Source: Parachitinimonas caeni (GTDB lineage Bacteria > Pseudomonadota > Gammaproteobacteria > Burkholderiales > Chitinimonadaceae). From it: a stretch of DNA of 43,311 nt. How positions within the stretch are numbered: the first letter of the stretch is position 1; each line of letters opens with the position of its first letter. The notes below the pieces were generated by a model that was not told the DNA's origin, made no database searches, and was given only the letters and a program-made list of their open reading frames with translations. Positions 26,767-35,507 of the stretch are shown piece after piece. The position numbers and the translations under genes were made by a program. The stretch covers positions 1 to 43,311 of the forward strand of contig NZ_JARRAF010000038.1 in assembly GCF_030129945.1 (NCBI RefSeq), written 5' to 3'.

Positions 26767-28438
26767 GGTTGATCTCCTGTAAGGTGGTTTCGCCACGCGC
26801 GACGGCTGCCAGCGCGATTTCACGTAGGGGGCGCGCACCAAAACGGCGGGCGGCTTGCTTGATTTCGCTCATGGGGGCGCGTGCCAGAATCAGCTCTCTG
26901 AGGGTGTCGTTGAGTTGTAAGACTTCTGCAATGGCAATCCGGCCCTTGTAGCCGGTATTGCGGCATTCAGTGCAACCTTTGCCCATGCGGAACTTGAAGC
27001 GGGGCAACCAGGAAGGCTGAATGCGTGAGGCCAGCAGCAACTGGGAGTCGGGGCGGTAGGGCTCGGCACATTTTGGGCACACGCGGCGTACCAGGCGTTG
27101 TCCCAAGACGCCATTCAGCGCGGAGACCAGGCTGTATGGATCGACTTCCATATGCAGGAACCGGCTGATGACGTCGAAGACGCTATTGGCGTGGACAGTG
27201 GAGAGAACCAGGTGGCCCGTCAGTGCGGCCTGTACGGCGATTTGAGCCGTCTCGGGGTCTCGAATTTCACCGACCATGATTTTGTCGGGGTCGTGACGTA
27301 ATACGGAGCGCAATCCTCGCGCAAAAGTCAGGCCCTTCTTTTCATTGACCGGAATCTGCAGGATGCCCTGCAGCTGATATTCGACGGGGTCTTCGATGGT
27401 GATGATCTTTTCATCGCCATGATTCACTTCTGCCAAAGCGGCATACAGCGTTGTGGTTTTGCCTGAGCCGGTTGGGCCGGTTACCAGCAGCATGCCGTAG
27501 GGCTCGTTGGCCAGTTCCCGTATCAGCTTGCGGGTCGCCAGATCGAGGCCAAGGCTTTCAAGGGTCAAGCCGTCCATCTGGCTGGCGACGGCTTGTTTGT
27601 CCAGCACCCGCAACACGGCATCTTCACCGTGGATCGATGGCATGATGGACACCCGAAAATCAACCTCGCGTTCCAAAATGAACGCTTTGAAGCGGCCGTC
27701 CTGTGGTACGCGCCGCTCGGCAATATCGAGTTCGCTGATGACCTTCAGGCGGGAGATGGCTTGTTCTGCCAGTTCGACACCTGCAACCCTGCTAATGGTG
27801 AGTAAAACGCCATCAACCCGATATTTGACGCATAAACCTTCTGGATCTGACTCGATATGGATATCGCTGGCGCCTGACTTCAGAGCGTCGTACAGCGTGG
27901 AGTTGACCAGTTTGACCGCCTGCCCGGACTCCTCGGCAATGCTGGCCAGGGTAATGACTTCGACGACTTCGCCACGCTTTTTGCCTTCACCTTGCGGGAG
28001 CAGACCATCAATGGCGCGGCGTCCCTCTTCCAGTGCCGACAAGCGTTCACGTAGCGCTTCATCATCGCAAAGCGCCAGCTGATAGGAGCCATCGAGTTTA
28101 TGTTCGAGCCAATGCAGCAGGCCGGGTTGCAGTGGGTCGGCGACAATCGCAACCGTGCGGTCTTTGTGGCGTACAGGCAGGCAGAGCCGAGCAACGGCTT
28201 CGGTAAATGGCAGCTTGCTAAAGTCGGGACTGAGGTCGGCCAGCTTTTGCTGCGGCACCAGTGGAATGCGTAACGTGCTGGAGAGTGCCGCCAGCACGGC
28301 TTCCTTGCTGGATTGTGACTGCTCGACCAGCGCAGACAGCAAGGGCATGCCCGCTGTCTCGGCCACTTCGCGCGCACGCGCGATCTGGTCCGGGGTGAGC
28401 TTGCTGCGGAGCGTATCAGAAGTGATGCGGGCGTTCAT
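26747..28438 (-). CDS. gspE: type II secretion/pilus assembly ATPase
   Basis: A 563-residue hexameric AAA-like ATPase of the GspE/PilB family that powers pseudopilus assembly. Seen: N-terminal MshEN/N1E region (about 1-150), then SDIHIE (191-196), Walker A GPTGSGKT (321-328), Asp box ITIEDPVEYQ (346-355), Walker B-like VGEIRDPET (389-397), His box GHLVLSTVHAN (408-418) and the tetracysteine zinc motif (CPKC at 454-457, CTEC at 489-492). All ATPase motifs are intact. The tetracysteine motif is usual for assembly ATPases and absent from PilT retraction ATPases. It starts inside the end of gspF (4-bp overlap). Confidence 0.95.
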   Translation of the reverse strand: MNARITSDTLRSKLTPDQIARAREVAETAGMPLLSALVEQSQSSKEAVLAALSSTLRIPLVPQQKLADLSPDFSKLPFTEAVARLCLPVRHKDRTVAIVADPLQPGLLHWLEHKLDGSYQLALCDDEALRERLSALEEGRRAIDGLLPQGEGKKRGEVVEVITLASIAEESGQAVKLVNSTLYDALKSGASDIHIESDPEGLCVKYRVDGVLLTISRVAGVELAEQAISRLKVISELDIAERRVPQDGRFKAFILEREVDFRVSIMPSIHGEDAVLRVLDKQAVASQMDGLTLESLGLDLATRKLIRELANEPYGMLLVTGPTGSGKTTTLYAALAEVNHGDEKIITIEDPVEYQLQGILQIPVNEKKGLTFARGLRSVLRHDPDKIMVGEIRDPETAQIAVQAALTGHLVLSTVHANSVFDVISRFLHMEVDPYSLVSALNGVLGQRLVRRVCPKCAEPYRPDSQLLLASRIQPSWLPRFKFRMGKGCTECRNTGYKGRIAIAEVLQLNDTLRELILARAPMSEIKQAARRFGARPLREIALAAVARGETTLQEINRVTFVR

Positions 28439-29634
28439 TTGAGTCCCCCCGCCAATTCGAAAATCGGCAGATACATCAAGACGACAATAAGCCCAATAAA
28501 GCCGCCCATCAGTAACATCAGTATAGGCTCGACCAGCTTGGTTGCGGCATCCACAAAGCGGCCGAGTTCTTCATCGTAAAACGCGGCGATGCGTTCCATC
28601 ATTTCCCCAAGACGCCCGCTCTTTTCGCCTACACGTAATAGCCTTAACGCGACGGGCGTTGTCAGGCCTGCCCGTTCCAGGGTTTCGGCTACAGGTTGCC
28701 CTTGTCGCAACGCGCCTACGGCGCCAATGAGAGGGGTGCGTAAGGCCGGGTGCAGTAATTCCGCTACCCGCTCGAATGCCGTGACCAAGGGGATGCCTGC
28801 CTGTAGCAGCATGCCCGAAGCGCGGTAAAAACGCGCCAGCTGAAATAATTTGAGGCGTTCACCGAGGCCGGGACTGCGCCAGGCCCAGTTGGCAATGACT
28901 GCACGGGAAGCGGGCTGCTTGAGTAACATGATGAGCCCGCCGACACCGGCAATCAGCATGGCAATCGCCAGACTCCGGTGCTTTTCAATTGCACCGCCAA
29001 AGCCTAACAGCATGCGCGACAGGAACGGCAATTCGCCGTGCATGCCGTCGTAGATGCGAGAGAACTTTGGTACCAGATACCCGAGCAGAAACATGCAGAC
29101 CCCGCCACCGGCAACCAGCAGCATGGCTGGATACATGGCGGCGCTGATCAGGCGTTTTTGCAGGGCTTCGATCTGCTGCTGATAGGCAATGTAGCGACCG
29201 AGCGCCTTGTCGAGATCGCCGGTGGTCTCGCTGGCTCGCACGCTGGCGACTAGCAGTTCAGGGAAGATATCCGGCTTGGCGGCCAAGGCTTGCGATAGAG
29301 ACTGCCCCTGATAGAGCGCATCACGTACGCTGTCGAGAACGCTTTTGACATGAGACCGGGTTTCTTTCTCGGCCAGCGTTTCAATGGATTCGGTCAGCGA
29401 CAGGCCGGCCTCGATCAGCGCTGCGAGCTCCTGCGCAAATAGCAGCAGGTCGAATTTGGCGCCGCCGCGTTTGCTGGCCACTTTGGGAGCCAAGGAAACC
29501 TGGCGGATTCCCAAGACTCGCAGGCCGCGCGAAGACGCCAGCGCGCGCGCGTCGTCAATTGACGCGGCTTCCAATTTCAATCGGACAATTTTCTTGTCCG
29601 CATCCATTGCGCTGATCTGGAACTGCGTGGCCAT
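28435..29634 (-). CDS. gspF: type II secretion inner-membrane platform protein
   Basis: A 399-residue GspF/PilC family protein: an N-terminal domain (about 1-60) and two repeated T2SSF domains (about 62-185 and 265-390) separated by membrane helices, with a third helix at the C-terminus. Motifs include FAQELAALIEAGLSL, SETTGDL and LRVGEKSGRLGEMM. It is the membrane hub that contacts the GspE ATPase and pseudopilins. It lies 21 bp after gspG and overlaps gspE by 4 bp. Confidence 0.94.
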   Translation of the reverse strand: MATQFQISAMDADKKIVRLKLEAASIDDARALASSRGLRVLGIRQVSLAPKVASKRGGAKFDLLLFAQELAALIEAGLSLTESIETLAEKETRSHVKSVLDSVRDALYQGQSLSQALAAKPDIFPELLVASVRASETTGDLDKALGRYIAYQQQIEALQKRLISAAMYPAMLLVAGGGVCMFLLGYLVPKFSRIYDGMHGELPFLSRMLLGFGGAIEKHRSLAIAMLIAGVGGLIMLLKQPASRAVIANWAWRSPGLGERLKLFQLARFYRASGMLLQAGIPLVTAFERVAELLHPALRTPLIGAVGALRQGQPVAETLERAGLTTPVALRLLRVGEKSGRLGEMMERIAAFYDEELGRFVDAATKLVEPILMLLMGGFIGLIVVLMYLPIFELAGGLK

Positions 29635-29655
29635 GTTGCAGGGTTTGGATCGGGT

Positions 29656-30072
29656 TTAGTTGGTCAGGTCGGCATCTTCGCCTGCGCCACCTGCCTGGCC
29701 ATCTCGGCCATAGGACAGGATGTCGAATTCACGCCCATTGCTGCCGGGTGTCTTGTAGACGTAAGGCTTCCCCCACGGGTCTACCGGCGCGGCTTTTTTC
29801 AGGTAAGGGCCGTGCCACTTCGGCTCGTTGCTGGGTTGCTGGGTCAGCGCAATCAGGCCCTGCTCATTACGCGGGAAATGGCCGGTATCAAGCCGGTATT
29901 GTTCAATGGCTTTTGCCAGGGCATCAATCTGCGCCTGAGCGGTAGTGACTTCAGACTTTCCAAGATTCTTGAACAGATTGGGGCCGACAATCCCGACTAG
30001 CAGTCCGATGATGACGAGTGCAATCAGAAGTTCGAGTAGCGTAAATCCGGATGAGCGGCGTGCGTGTTTCAT
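29656..30072 (-). CDS. gspG: major pseudopilin GspG
   Basis: A 138-residue major pseudopilin. Leader MKHARRSSG/FTLLELLIALVIIGLLVGIVGP has the canonical cleavage site and Glu+5. The C-terminal domain shows the GspG hallmarks YRLDTGHFP, GLIAL, GPYLKKAAPVDPWGKPYVY and a Ca-binding-loop-like FDILSYGRDGQAGG ending. It is the first gene of the operon, with 132 bp upstream. No clear Shine-Dalgarno sequence precedes the ATG, which is unusual for an abundant subunit. Confidence 0.94.
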   Translation of the reverse strand: MKHARRSSGFTLLELLIALVIIGLLVGIVGPNLFKNLGKSEVTTAQAQIDALAKAIEQYRLDTGHFPRNEQGLIALTQQPSNEPKWHGPYLKKAAPVDPWGKPYVYKTPGSNGREFDILSYGRDGQAGGAGEDADLTN

Positions 30073-30204
30073 GGCAGATGGTCTGTTTATGTTGGTCTGG
30101 GTGGAAGGTCTGATTATGTCACTGGTATATGAAATTTGCCTAATTCAGTTTGATCGCTTGTAACCCGGCGTAATCTTGCCGCGACAGATCGCTCATGTAT
30201 TGAG

Positions 30205-30744
30205 TTATAGCTTCGGCAAGGCGATATCCAGCTTGATCTCAATCGGCTTGCTGATTCTTTTCTCTTCGCGACAAAAGCCGGCGACATCGTCGGTTTTGCA
30301 CTCGGCACCGGGCTGGCTTGGTTTGCCATCAGTCTGCAGGCGATAGCGTTTGCCGGTCACGATGGCTTTGACTCGACCTGCGCTTGCTGGAAGAAATTTG
30401 ATGCGTGCTTCGGCTTGGGTGCCGGGTTCTGCATGCAGGGCAATGATGCCGTCCTTGCCGTGCAGGTAAAGGTCCCCGAAGCGGAACTCTTTATTCAGAG
30501 TCGCGGCATCAAACCGGTCTTTCAGTGCACCGGAAAAGGAGAGGTACAGCTCGGTATCGTCGGTTTTCAGGTAAAGCGCACGATAGTCCGGTTTTTCGGC
30601 ACAGGATTGGCCGGGGGGGCATTGCCAGACCGTTTCTGCGTCGCTCTTCAATAGGCGGCTCAGACCGCCTGCTTGCCCAATCTGCACACTGAGCAGGGGG
30701 AGCATGATACCTAAAGTACAGAGCAGACGTTTTGAGGTGCGCAT
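30205..30744 (-). CDS. exported protein of unknown function
   Basis: A 179-residue protein I do not recognise. An N-terminal signal (MRTSKRLLCTLGIMLPLL... ending QIGQAG) indicates export. The mature part has two cysteine pairs, CPPGQSC near the N-terminus and ECKTDDVAGFC near the C-terminus, which could form disulfides, and alternates charged and hydrophobic residues as in a beta-rich domain. ATG 30744 has AAGGAA about eight bases upstream. It sits alone between the terminator after the astacin gene and the secretion operon, on the same strand as both, so it may be a secreted substrate or accessory factor of that system. Confidence 0.72.
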   Translation of the reverse strand: MRTSKRLLCTLGIMLPLLSVQIGQAGGLSRLLKSDAETVWQCPPGQSCAEKPDYRALYLKTDDTELYLSFSGALKDRFDAATLNKEFRFGDLYLHGKDGIIALHAEPGTQAEARIKFLPASAGRVKAIVTGKRYRLQTDGKPSQPGAECKTDDVAGFCREEKRISKPIEIKLDIALPKL

Positions 30745-30779
30745 GATGACATTCCTTTGTCGAATCAGGGTTTGACAGC

Positions 30780-30805
30780 AAAAGCGGGGCCGCCAAGGCG
30801 GCCCC
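30780..30805 (-). terminator. rho-independent terminator after the astacin protease gene
   Basis: A 9-bp GC-only stem (30786-30794 with 30797-30805) is followed on the minus strand by GCTTTT. It lies 60 bp after the protease stop and just before the next gene on that strand. Confidence 0.75.
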
Positions 30806-30864
30806 AAAACGGGCATTGAAGTTAAGTTAAGTACTAGTGCGAGAAGCTTCCCGCCCCGGTACGG

Positions 30865-32802
30865 TTACTGCTGGCTCAGCAACCAGTTAGCTGCCGAGGC
30901 CGCTTGCTGTACTGCTGTGCCGTCATTTTCGCTGGTGATACCTACCGCCAGGCCACTGTGTCGTGCAACCAGCTGGTAGTTACTGCCGCTCGGGCGGGGG
31001 CAGAATTGCTGGCTTTGACCGCTGCCAGCGGTGGCGAGGACCAGCTCGCTACCGGCACCCTTGGCGCCACCCGCTACATCCAGAGCCAGTTTGGAGCCGG
31101 CGCTGGCAATTGTGTAAAAGCCGTCTGCATTCCGTTGCAACTGCCAGCGTTGCGCACCACCGTCCTGCCAAAGGATGGTTGGTGAGCCTTGTACGTCACC
31201 AGCGGGTACCAGTGCCTTGCGCATGCCGGCGGTGCTGATCTTGTAGCTGCGCTGGGTATCCAGGGTGGTATCGCATTTCGCGGTATTGCCACCACCATTG
31301 CCACCCCCGTTCCCGCCGCCGGTGTCGCCAACCAAGCTCCAGAAGTAGGTCATGCCACCGTAGCTGCCTGGCTTATCCTTGGTGCAGCTGTTGGGTACGC
31401 ACATATAACCGTAGACAAAGTAGTTCTTACGGACTTCACCTTTGTAAGTCAGGGTCATTTCATAGACCTTGCCTTCGAAGCTGACGCGGCTACCGGTGGT
31501 GTAGAGGGTTTTCTGGTCAAAAGGCTTTTCAGCCCCAGAACCTCCACCGTTGCCACCGCCATTGCCTCCGCCCGTGCCGCCACCGCTGTCCTTGAGGACT
31601 TCAACCTTGAGTACAGCTGAGACAGTTTTGCCTGCAGCGGTTGTTGCGTTGATGGTGATGTTGGCAATGCCACTGGCTTTGGCCACGGGAACGACGCGAA
31701 TACTGCGCTGATTGCCTTGTGTGGTGGTGAAACTGACATTGCTGGAGGCAATGACCGCTTCATTGTCAGACTTGGCGGTCAGCTTGATGCCTTTGAGATC
31801 AGCTTCTGCGCCTGCCAGATCCAGCGTCAGTGTGCCAGGCTTGTCCTGGTCGATCTTCAGCTCTTTGGTACTCAGGGCAATTTTCAGTTCGACCGTGCCA
31901 ATGTCGCCAGGGTAGAACTTCTGCAGCGACGCAACGTCGCCAGGGCTGAGATCGACACGCTGTCCAAGACGCTTGGGATCAACATTCGGATCTTTCGGCT
32001 CGATGGTGGGTTTGCCGTTCTTCGAGAAGGCCCAGGTCGGGTAGTGCATGACCGAGTCCAGATCGTAGTTGCCGACCGGGTCAACTTGATCCGGGCGCAA
32101 CTTGGTGAATTGGCCCTTGAGCGAGTCGGAGATATTGTCTTCGTGAACGGTGATGTAATTGTCACGATCCGGGCGCATATGCTCGTGCATCCAGCCCAGG
32201 GTGTGAATCATTTCATGCGCGGCGATCCCTGGCTTCTCACAGCCGTCGCCAATCGAAACGGGCTGCTCGCCGCCTTTCATGCCGGCGTAAGCCCAGCAAC
32301 CACCGCTTGAGGTGAACTTAACGTAGTTCGGCTCGTTGGTGCGTTTGACGAAACGGATGGCGGTCTTGTCGGTGATCAGCTTCATCCCGGCCTGGATCGC
32401 GTCGAGTTTCTTCTGGGTCAGCGCAGGATCGAAAATGTAGTAGACCGTATTATTGGGCCAGCGGGTGGCGGTTTTGTAGTGGTTGTCCATCGGTACCAGC
32501 TTGCTCTGGCTGGTGACCGGGGCTGTCCAGTCGGCGACAAAAGGCAACTGTACGGCGCCGCGCTGCTTGATCTCTTCATGCTTGCCAAGGGCGATGTCAC
32601 CCAGCAACGCCATACCATCGGCGATCACGTAGGTGATCTTGCCGCTGACCTGACCATTGGCATCCAGGGTATTGACGGTATGGGTTTCTACCCGGCGAGG
32701 CAGCTTCAGCTCGGGGTTGTTGCTTTCGTCTGCGGCGAGGGCGGACGTGCTCAGGAATGCCGCACTCACTGCAGCGGCAAGGATCGCGTAGTTTCTTTTC
32801 AT
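30865..32802 (-). CDS. secreted astacin-family metalloprotease with C-terminal binding domains
   Basis: A 645-residue exported zinc protease. Signal peptide 1-24 (STSALAA), propeptide-like region to about 105, then an M12A astacin domain (about 110-300) with the zinc motif HEMIHTLGWMH (196-206, catalytic E197), HMRPDRD and the Met-turn SVMHY (250-254). After it come an Ig-like domain (about 303-402), a Gly/Asn linker (407-423), a small aromatic domain (about 427-493; GSRVSFEGKVYE) recalling CBM5/12 modules, a second GGGN linker (494-506) and a ricin-B-like domain (about 508-645) with QRWQL repeats. It starts 33 bp after the M4 protease gene, so the two may be co-transcribed. The ATG at 32802 is preferred over a GTG at 32817, which lacks a ribosome site. 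Confidence 0.9.
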   Translation of the reverse strand: MKRNYAILAAAVSAAFLSTSALAADESNNPELKLPRRVETHTVNTLDANGQVSGKITYVIADGMALLGDIALGKHEEIKQRGAVQLPFVADWTAPVTSQSKLVPMDNHYKTATRWPNNTVYYIFDPALTQKKLDAIQAGMKLITDKTAIRFVKRTNEPNYVKFTSSGGCWAYAGMKGGEQPVSIGDGCEKPGIAAHEMIHTLGWMHEHMRPDRDNYITVHEDNISDSLKGQFTKLRPDQVDPVGNYDLDSVMHYPTWAFSKNGKPTIEPKDPNVDPKRLGQRVDLSPGDVASLQKFYPGDIGTVELKIALSTKELKIDQDKPGTLTLDLAGAEADLKGIKLTAKSDNEAVIASSNVSFTTTQGNQRSIRVVPVAKASGIANITINATTAAGKTVSAVLKVEVLKDSGGGTGGGNGGGNGGGSGAEKPFDQKTLYTTGSRVSFEGKVYEMTLTYKGEVRKNYFVYGYMCVPNSCTKDKPGSYGGMTYFWSLVGDTGGGNGGGNGGGNTAKCDTTLDTQRSYKISTAGMRKALVPAGDVQGSPTILWQDGGAQRWQLQRNADGFYTIASAGSKLALDVAGGAKGAGSELVLATAGSGQSQQFCPRPSGSNYQLVARHSGLAVGITSENDGTAVQQAASAANWLLSQQ

Positions 32803-32835
32803 GATGGCAGTTTCCACAAATTCGGTTTCAAGGGG

Positions 32836-34671
32836 TTAGCGCGCTACGGCGATCAGCGACAGTCCGCTGACTGCGGCCGGAGCTTGAACCAGTACGTAGT
32901 AGCGCCCCGCCTTTGGCGACTTGATCAGCGCGTATTCGGCGTTGGCTTGGCCGGCTGAACTGGCGTCGGCGTTGCTGGTTGTCGGCTCGGCGCCAAACTT
33001 GACGTAGACGTTGGCATCACCTGCACCAGCGCCGGTGCGAACGGCGAGGAAGCTGGTGTTGGCCGGGACGTCAATCGTGTAAACCGCTTTGCCATTGGCT
33101 GCGATGTCCAGACCTGTTACCGCGATACCGCTCTTGAGTTCCTTGGTCGAAGGTTGTGGAGGGGTGGTGCCATCACAGCTGACACCGACTTTGCTGAATG
33201 CGGCGACAACGTCTTCCGACTTGTAGCCTTTATCCTTGGCGGCTTGAACGACGCCACATGCGCCTTCATTGAAGGTGCTGTTGGGTTTCCAGTACAACTT
33301 GTTGGCAATAACCATGATTTCGAACGCCTTGCGGGCACTCCAGCCGGATGTGGTGGCGAGCAGGGCAAATGCCTTGTTGTACACACCACTGGAGTAATGC
33401 ACGTTGAGACGATCGGTGAATTTGCTGGCATGGCCTATCGACTTGCCGTCTTTCTCCGGGTCCATCATGTAGCGCAGCGCTTTGTCAGCACCGCCTTTGA
33501 CGATTTCACCGCCGATCAGGAAGGTCGGCTTGCCGAACATGTATTCTTCAGCAGCTTGAGCGGCCATGTCCGAGAAGGCTTCGTTCATGCCGCCGGACAT
33601 GCCTTTGTAGATCAGGCCGGAGTTCTGCTGGGTGTAGCCATGGCTGACTTCGTGTGCCATGACGCCGAGGGAGACGAGCGGATACATGCTGGATCCACCA
33701 TCGCCGAACGTCATGCTGCGGCCGTTCCAGAAGGCATTCTGATAGTTGTTGCCGTAGTGGACCCGTACGGTGAGCTTCTGCTCGATGGGGCGGGTGTTGT
33801 ACCACTCCTTGTACATATTGAAGATCACACCGCCATAGTAGTGACCGTCGTTCTCGGGGGAGAACGCGCCATTGATGGCACGGGCCGTGTTCTCGGGGGT
33901 GCCGGATGCCGGGCAATTGGCCATCTTGAAGGGCTTGCTTACCTCGGCAGTGCCATTGCCCATGTCTATGGTGGTGACGTTCTCGTTATCGAAAACGCAG
34001 TCTTGCGTCACGTTGAGCGGCTTGAAGTCCTTGCCGTAGTAATACTTGCCGAGCTTCTCATTGCCGCCAGGACCATGTGCGTCACGATGCATCAGGCCAT
34101 CCCAGCTGCTGATGATGTTGCCGCTGTTGGCATCAAAGATGAAGCTGGGGCTGCTCGGGTTGTTGCCATGCAGATGCATGGAGGCAAGGTAGACCAGTTG
34201 CGCCCGGCCGCTTTCGTCAAGGCGGACAACCAGCTCGATGTCTTCATGCTCGGCATTGGCGACGGCATGGCCTTGTTGGCCGGCATTGATGCGCATCAGG
34301 CGACGGATGTCATCACGGCTCAGGCGTGGCTTGGTGCTGGGGATGTCTGCAGCAATTCCCTCAACCAAGGTGCCGTGAGTGAACGAGGGGGCGTCAGCCA
34401 GCGCGCCGGTGGTCTTGCGGGCAACCGGAGCGGTTTCGTTCCAGACCCTGACGCCTTGATAAAACTGCTGATATTTGACCTTGACGCTGCCATCGGCGGT
34501 GACGACCGAGGCGGTGGTCGGACGCAGGTCGGCGCTGCTCATGACGGCATCGCGCTGCAGGCCTGCTTGTCCCAGATCGATTCGTGTCGCGGCCATGCTA
34601 TCCACCGCACCAGCTACTGCAAGGGTCAGGGCCGCAAGGCGCAGGACCCGGTTCTTTTGCTCGACGTTCAT
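32836..34671 (-). CDS. secreted M4 (thermolysin-family) neutral metalloprotease
   Basis: A 611-residue preproenzyme. Signal peptide about 1-27 (VDSMA/A), FTP and PepSY-type propeptide (about 30-195), catalytic M4 domain (about 205-500) with zinc motif HEVSH (340-344), third ligand E364 in GGMNEAFSD and catalytic H425 in NVHYSSGVYNKAF, then a PPC-type C-terminal domain (about 510-610) often removed on maturation. All active-site residues are intact. Family members (pseudolysin, vibriolysin) leave the cell by type II secretion. The ATG at 34671 has GGGAG five bases upstream and is followed directly by the signal peptide; the frame is open to 34941 but that extension has no protein-like character. 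Confidence 0.93.
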   Translation of the reverse strand: MNVEQKNRVLRLAALTLAVAGAVDSMAATRIDLGQAGLQRDAVMSSADLRPTTASVVTADGSVKVKYQQFYQGVRVWNETAPVARKTTGALADAPSFTHGTLVEGIAADIPSTKPRLSRDDIRRLMRINAGQQGHAVANAEHEDIELVVRLDESGRAQLVYLASMHLHGNNPSSPSFIFDANSGNIISSWDGLMHRDAHGPGGNEKLGKYYYGKDFKPLNVTQDCVFDNENVTTIDMGNGTAEVSKPFKMANCPASGTPENTARAINGAFSPENDGHYYGGVIFNMYKEWYNTRPIEQKLTVRVHYGNNYQNAFWNGRSMTFGDGGSSMYPLVSLGVMAHEVSHGYTQQNSGLIYKGMSGGMNEAFSDMAAQAAEEYMFGKPTFLIGGEIVKGGADKALRYMMDPEKDGKSIGHASKFTDRLNVHYSSGVYNKAFALLATTSGWSARKAFEIMVIANKLYWKPNSTFNEGACGVVQAAKDKGYKSEDVVAAFSKVGVSCDGTTPPQPSTKELKSGIAVTGLDIAANGKAVYTIDVPANTSFLAVRTGAGAGDANVYVKFGAEPTTSNADASSAGQANAEYALIKSPKAGRYYVLVQAPAAVSGLSLIAVAR

Positions 34672-35200
34672 GCTGCTCCCTTTTTCAAGAATGTCATTGT
34701 CGTTGACGACAGGGCGTAATAGACCATTTTGCATATGACAAAACAATAATCGCGCGCTTAAGGGTTTGTTAAGTAAACCTTGGGTTGTCAGCGAACAAGC
34801 TCTTGAATGTGCGGTGTTTCGAGCAGCTTCAAGCATGGCCGGATCATCAACTATCAGACGAACGGAACAAGAGTGACGCTCGGTCATAGTGATTGACGAC
34901 AAGGGAATGCAGGGTATCACGGCTCTTGATGCAAATTGCATTAAGCGGGCATAAAGAATTTTGAATGATTTGCCATGGCAATACGCGAGGATGACGAGCC
35001 AGCAGAACCTTAGAATGGGTTGGGCTGAGCGGTTTTTGCAGGTGTCTGAAAACAGAAGCCAGCGTATAAGCCTAGGTTGGATGGTGCGGGTAGGATCCGG
35101 ATTGCTGTGGTGTGATCGCAGTAGGCGCCAAGCCTGCGCAGATACCGTATCATCCAGCCCCCGCAGTGTGTTGCGTTAACCTTTCCTTGCAAGGCTTTTC
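34672..35200. other. 529-bp intergenic region upstream of the M4 protease
   Basis: This gap separates the divergent M4 protease and Lar-like genes and should hold both promoters. No coding frame here looks real. The 9-mer TTGACGACA occurs twice in the same orientation (34703-34711 and 34893-34901); the first copy also forms a small hairpin TGTCG-TTGA-CGACA. The part near the protease start is AT-richer than the surroundings. I see no confident -35/-10 pair. Confidence 0.5.
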
Positions 35201-35392
35201 ATGTCTGATAACCCCGCTCTCGCCCCTAAACCCTGCCGTAAATGTGGTGCTTCTGGTGAAGTCATCAAGGCTGGCTCTCGTCGCTTCTGGGTGCAATGCG
35301 CTCGGTTTGGCAAGAACGGCAACTGCAATGCCATTGGTTCGCAAGCGGACAACCGCAAGGAAGCTATCCAGAACTGGAATAACATCAACTGA
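35201..35392 (+). CDS. small Lar-like zinc-ribbon protein
   Basis: A 63-residue protein with C12-x2-C15 and C33-x8-C42 and a C-terminal KEAIQNWN motif. The CxxC followed by a second cysteine pair and an AIxxWN ending is the pattern of Lar-type restriction-alleviation proteins, although Lar usually has CxxC in the second pair, whereas here the spacing is eight. It probably binds one zinc ion. An AAGG sequence lies six bases before the ATG. No restriction-modification or phage gene is nearby, so a restriction role is not supported by context. Confidence 0.72.
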   Translation: MSDNPALAPKPCRKCGASGEVIKAGSRRFWVQCARFGKNGNCNAIGSQADNRKEAIQNWNNIN

Positions 35393-35507
35393 ATGATGAT
35401 CGCCCTGCGTGGTGACTCATGCTGTCAATCGACCGTTTCGTCGCGTGGCCGCCTGTGCTGTGGTATGACAACTAGACTGTGGTTTTCATTTCTCAGAAGG
35501 GCTGATC

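Noticed and set aside
31260-31600. Short tandem-like GC-rich repeats on the DNA level
   Set aside because: They encode the two Gly/Asn linkers of the astacin protein; they are not a CRISPR array or a satellite.
33154-34719. Long open frame of 521 codons on the plus strand
   Set aside because: It is antisense to the M4 protease, has no family motifs and owes its length to codon bias on the opposite strand.
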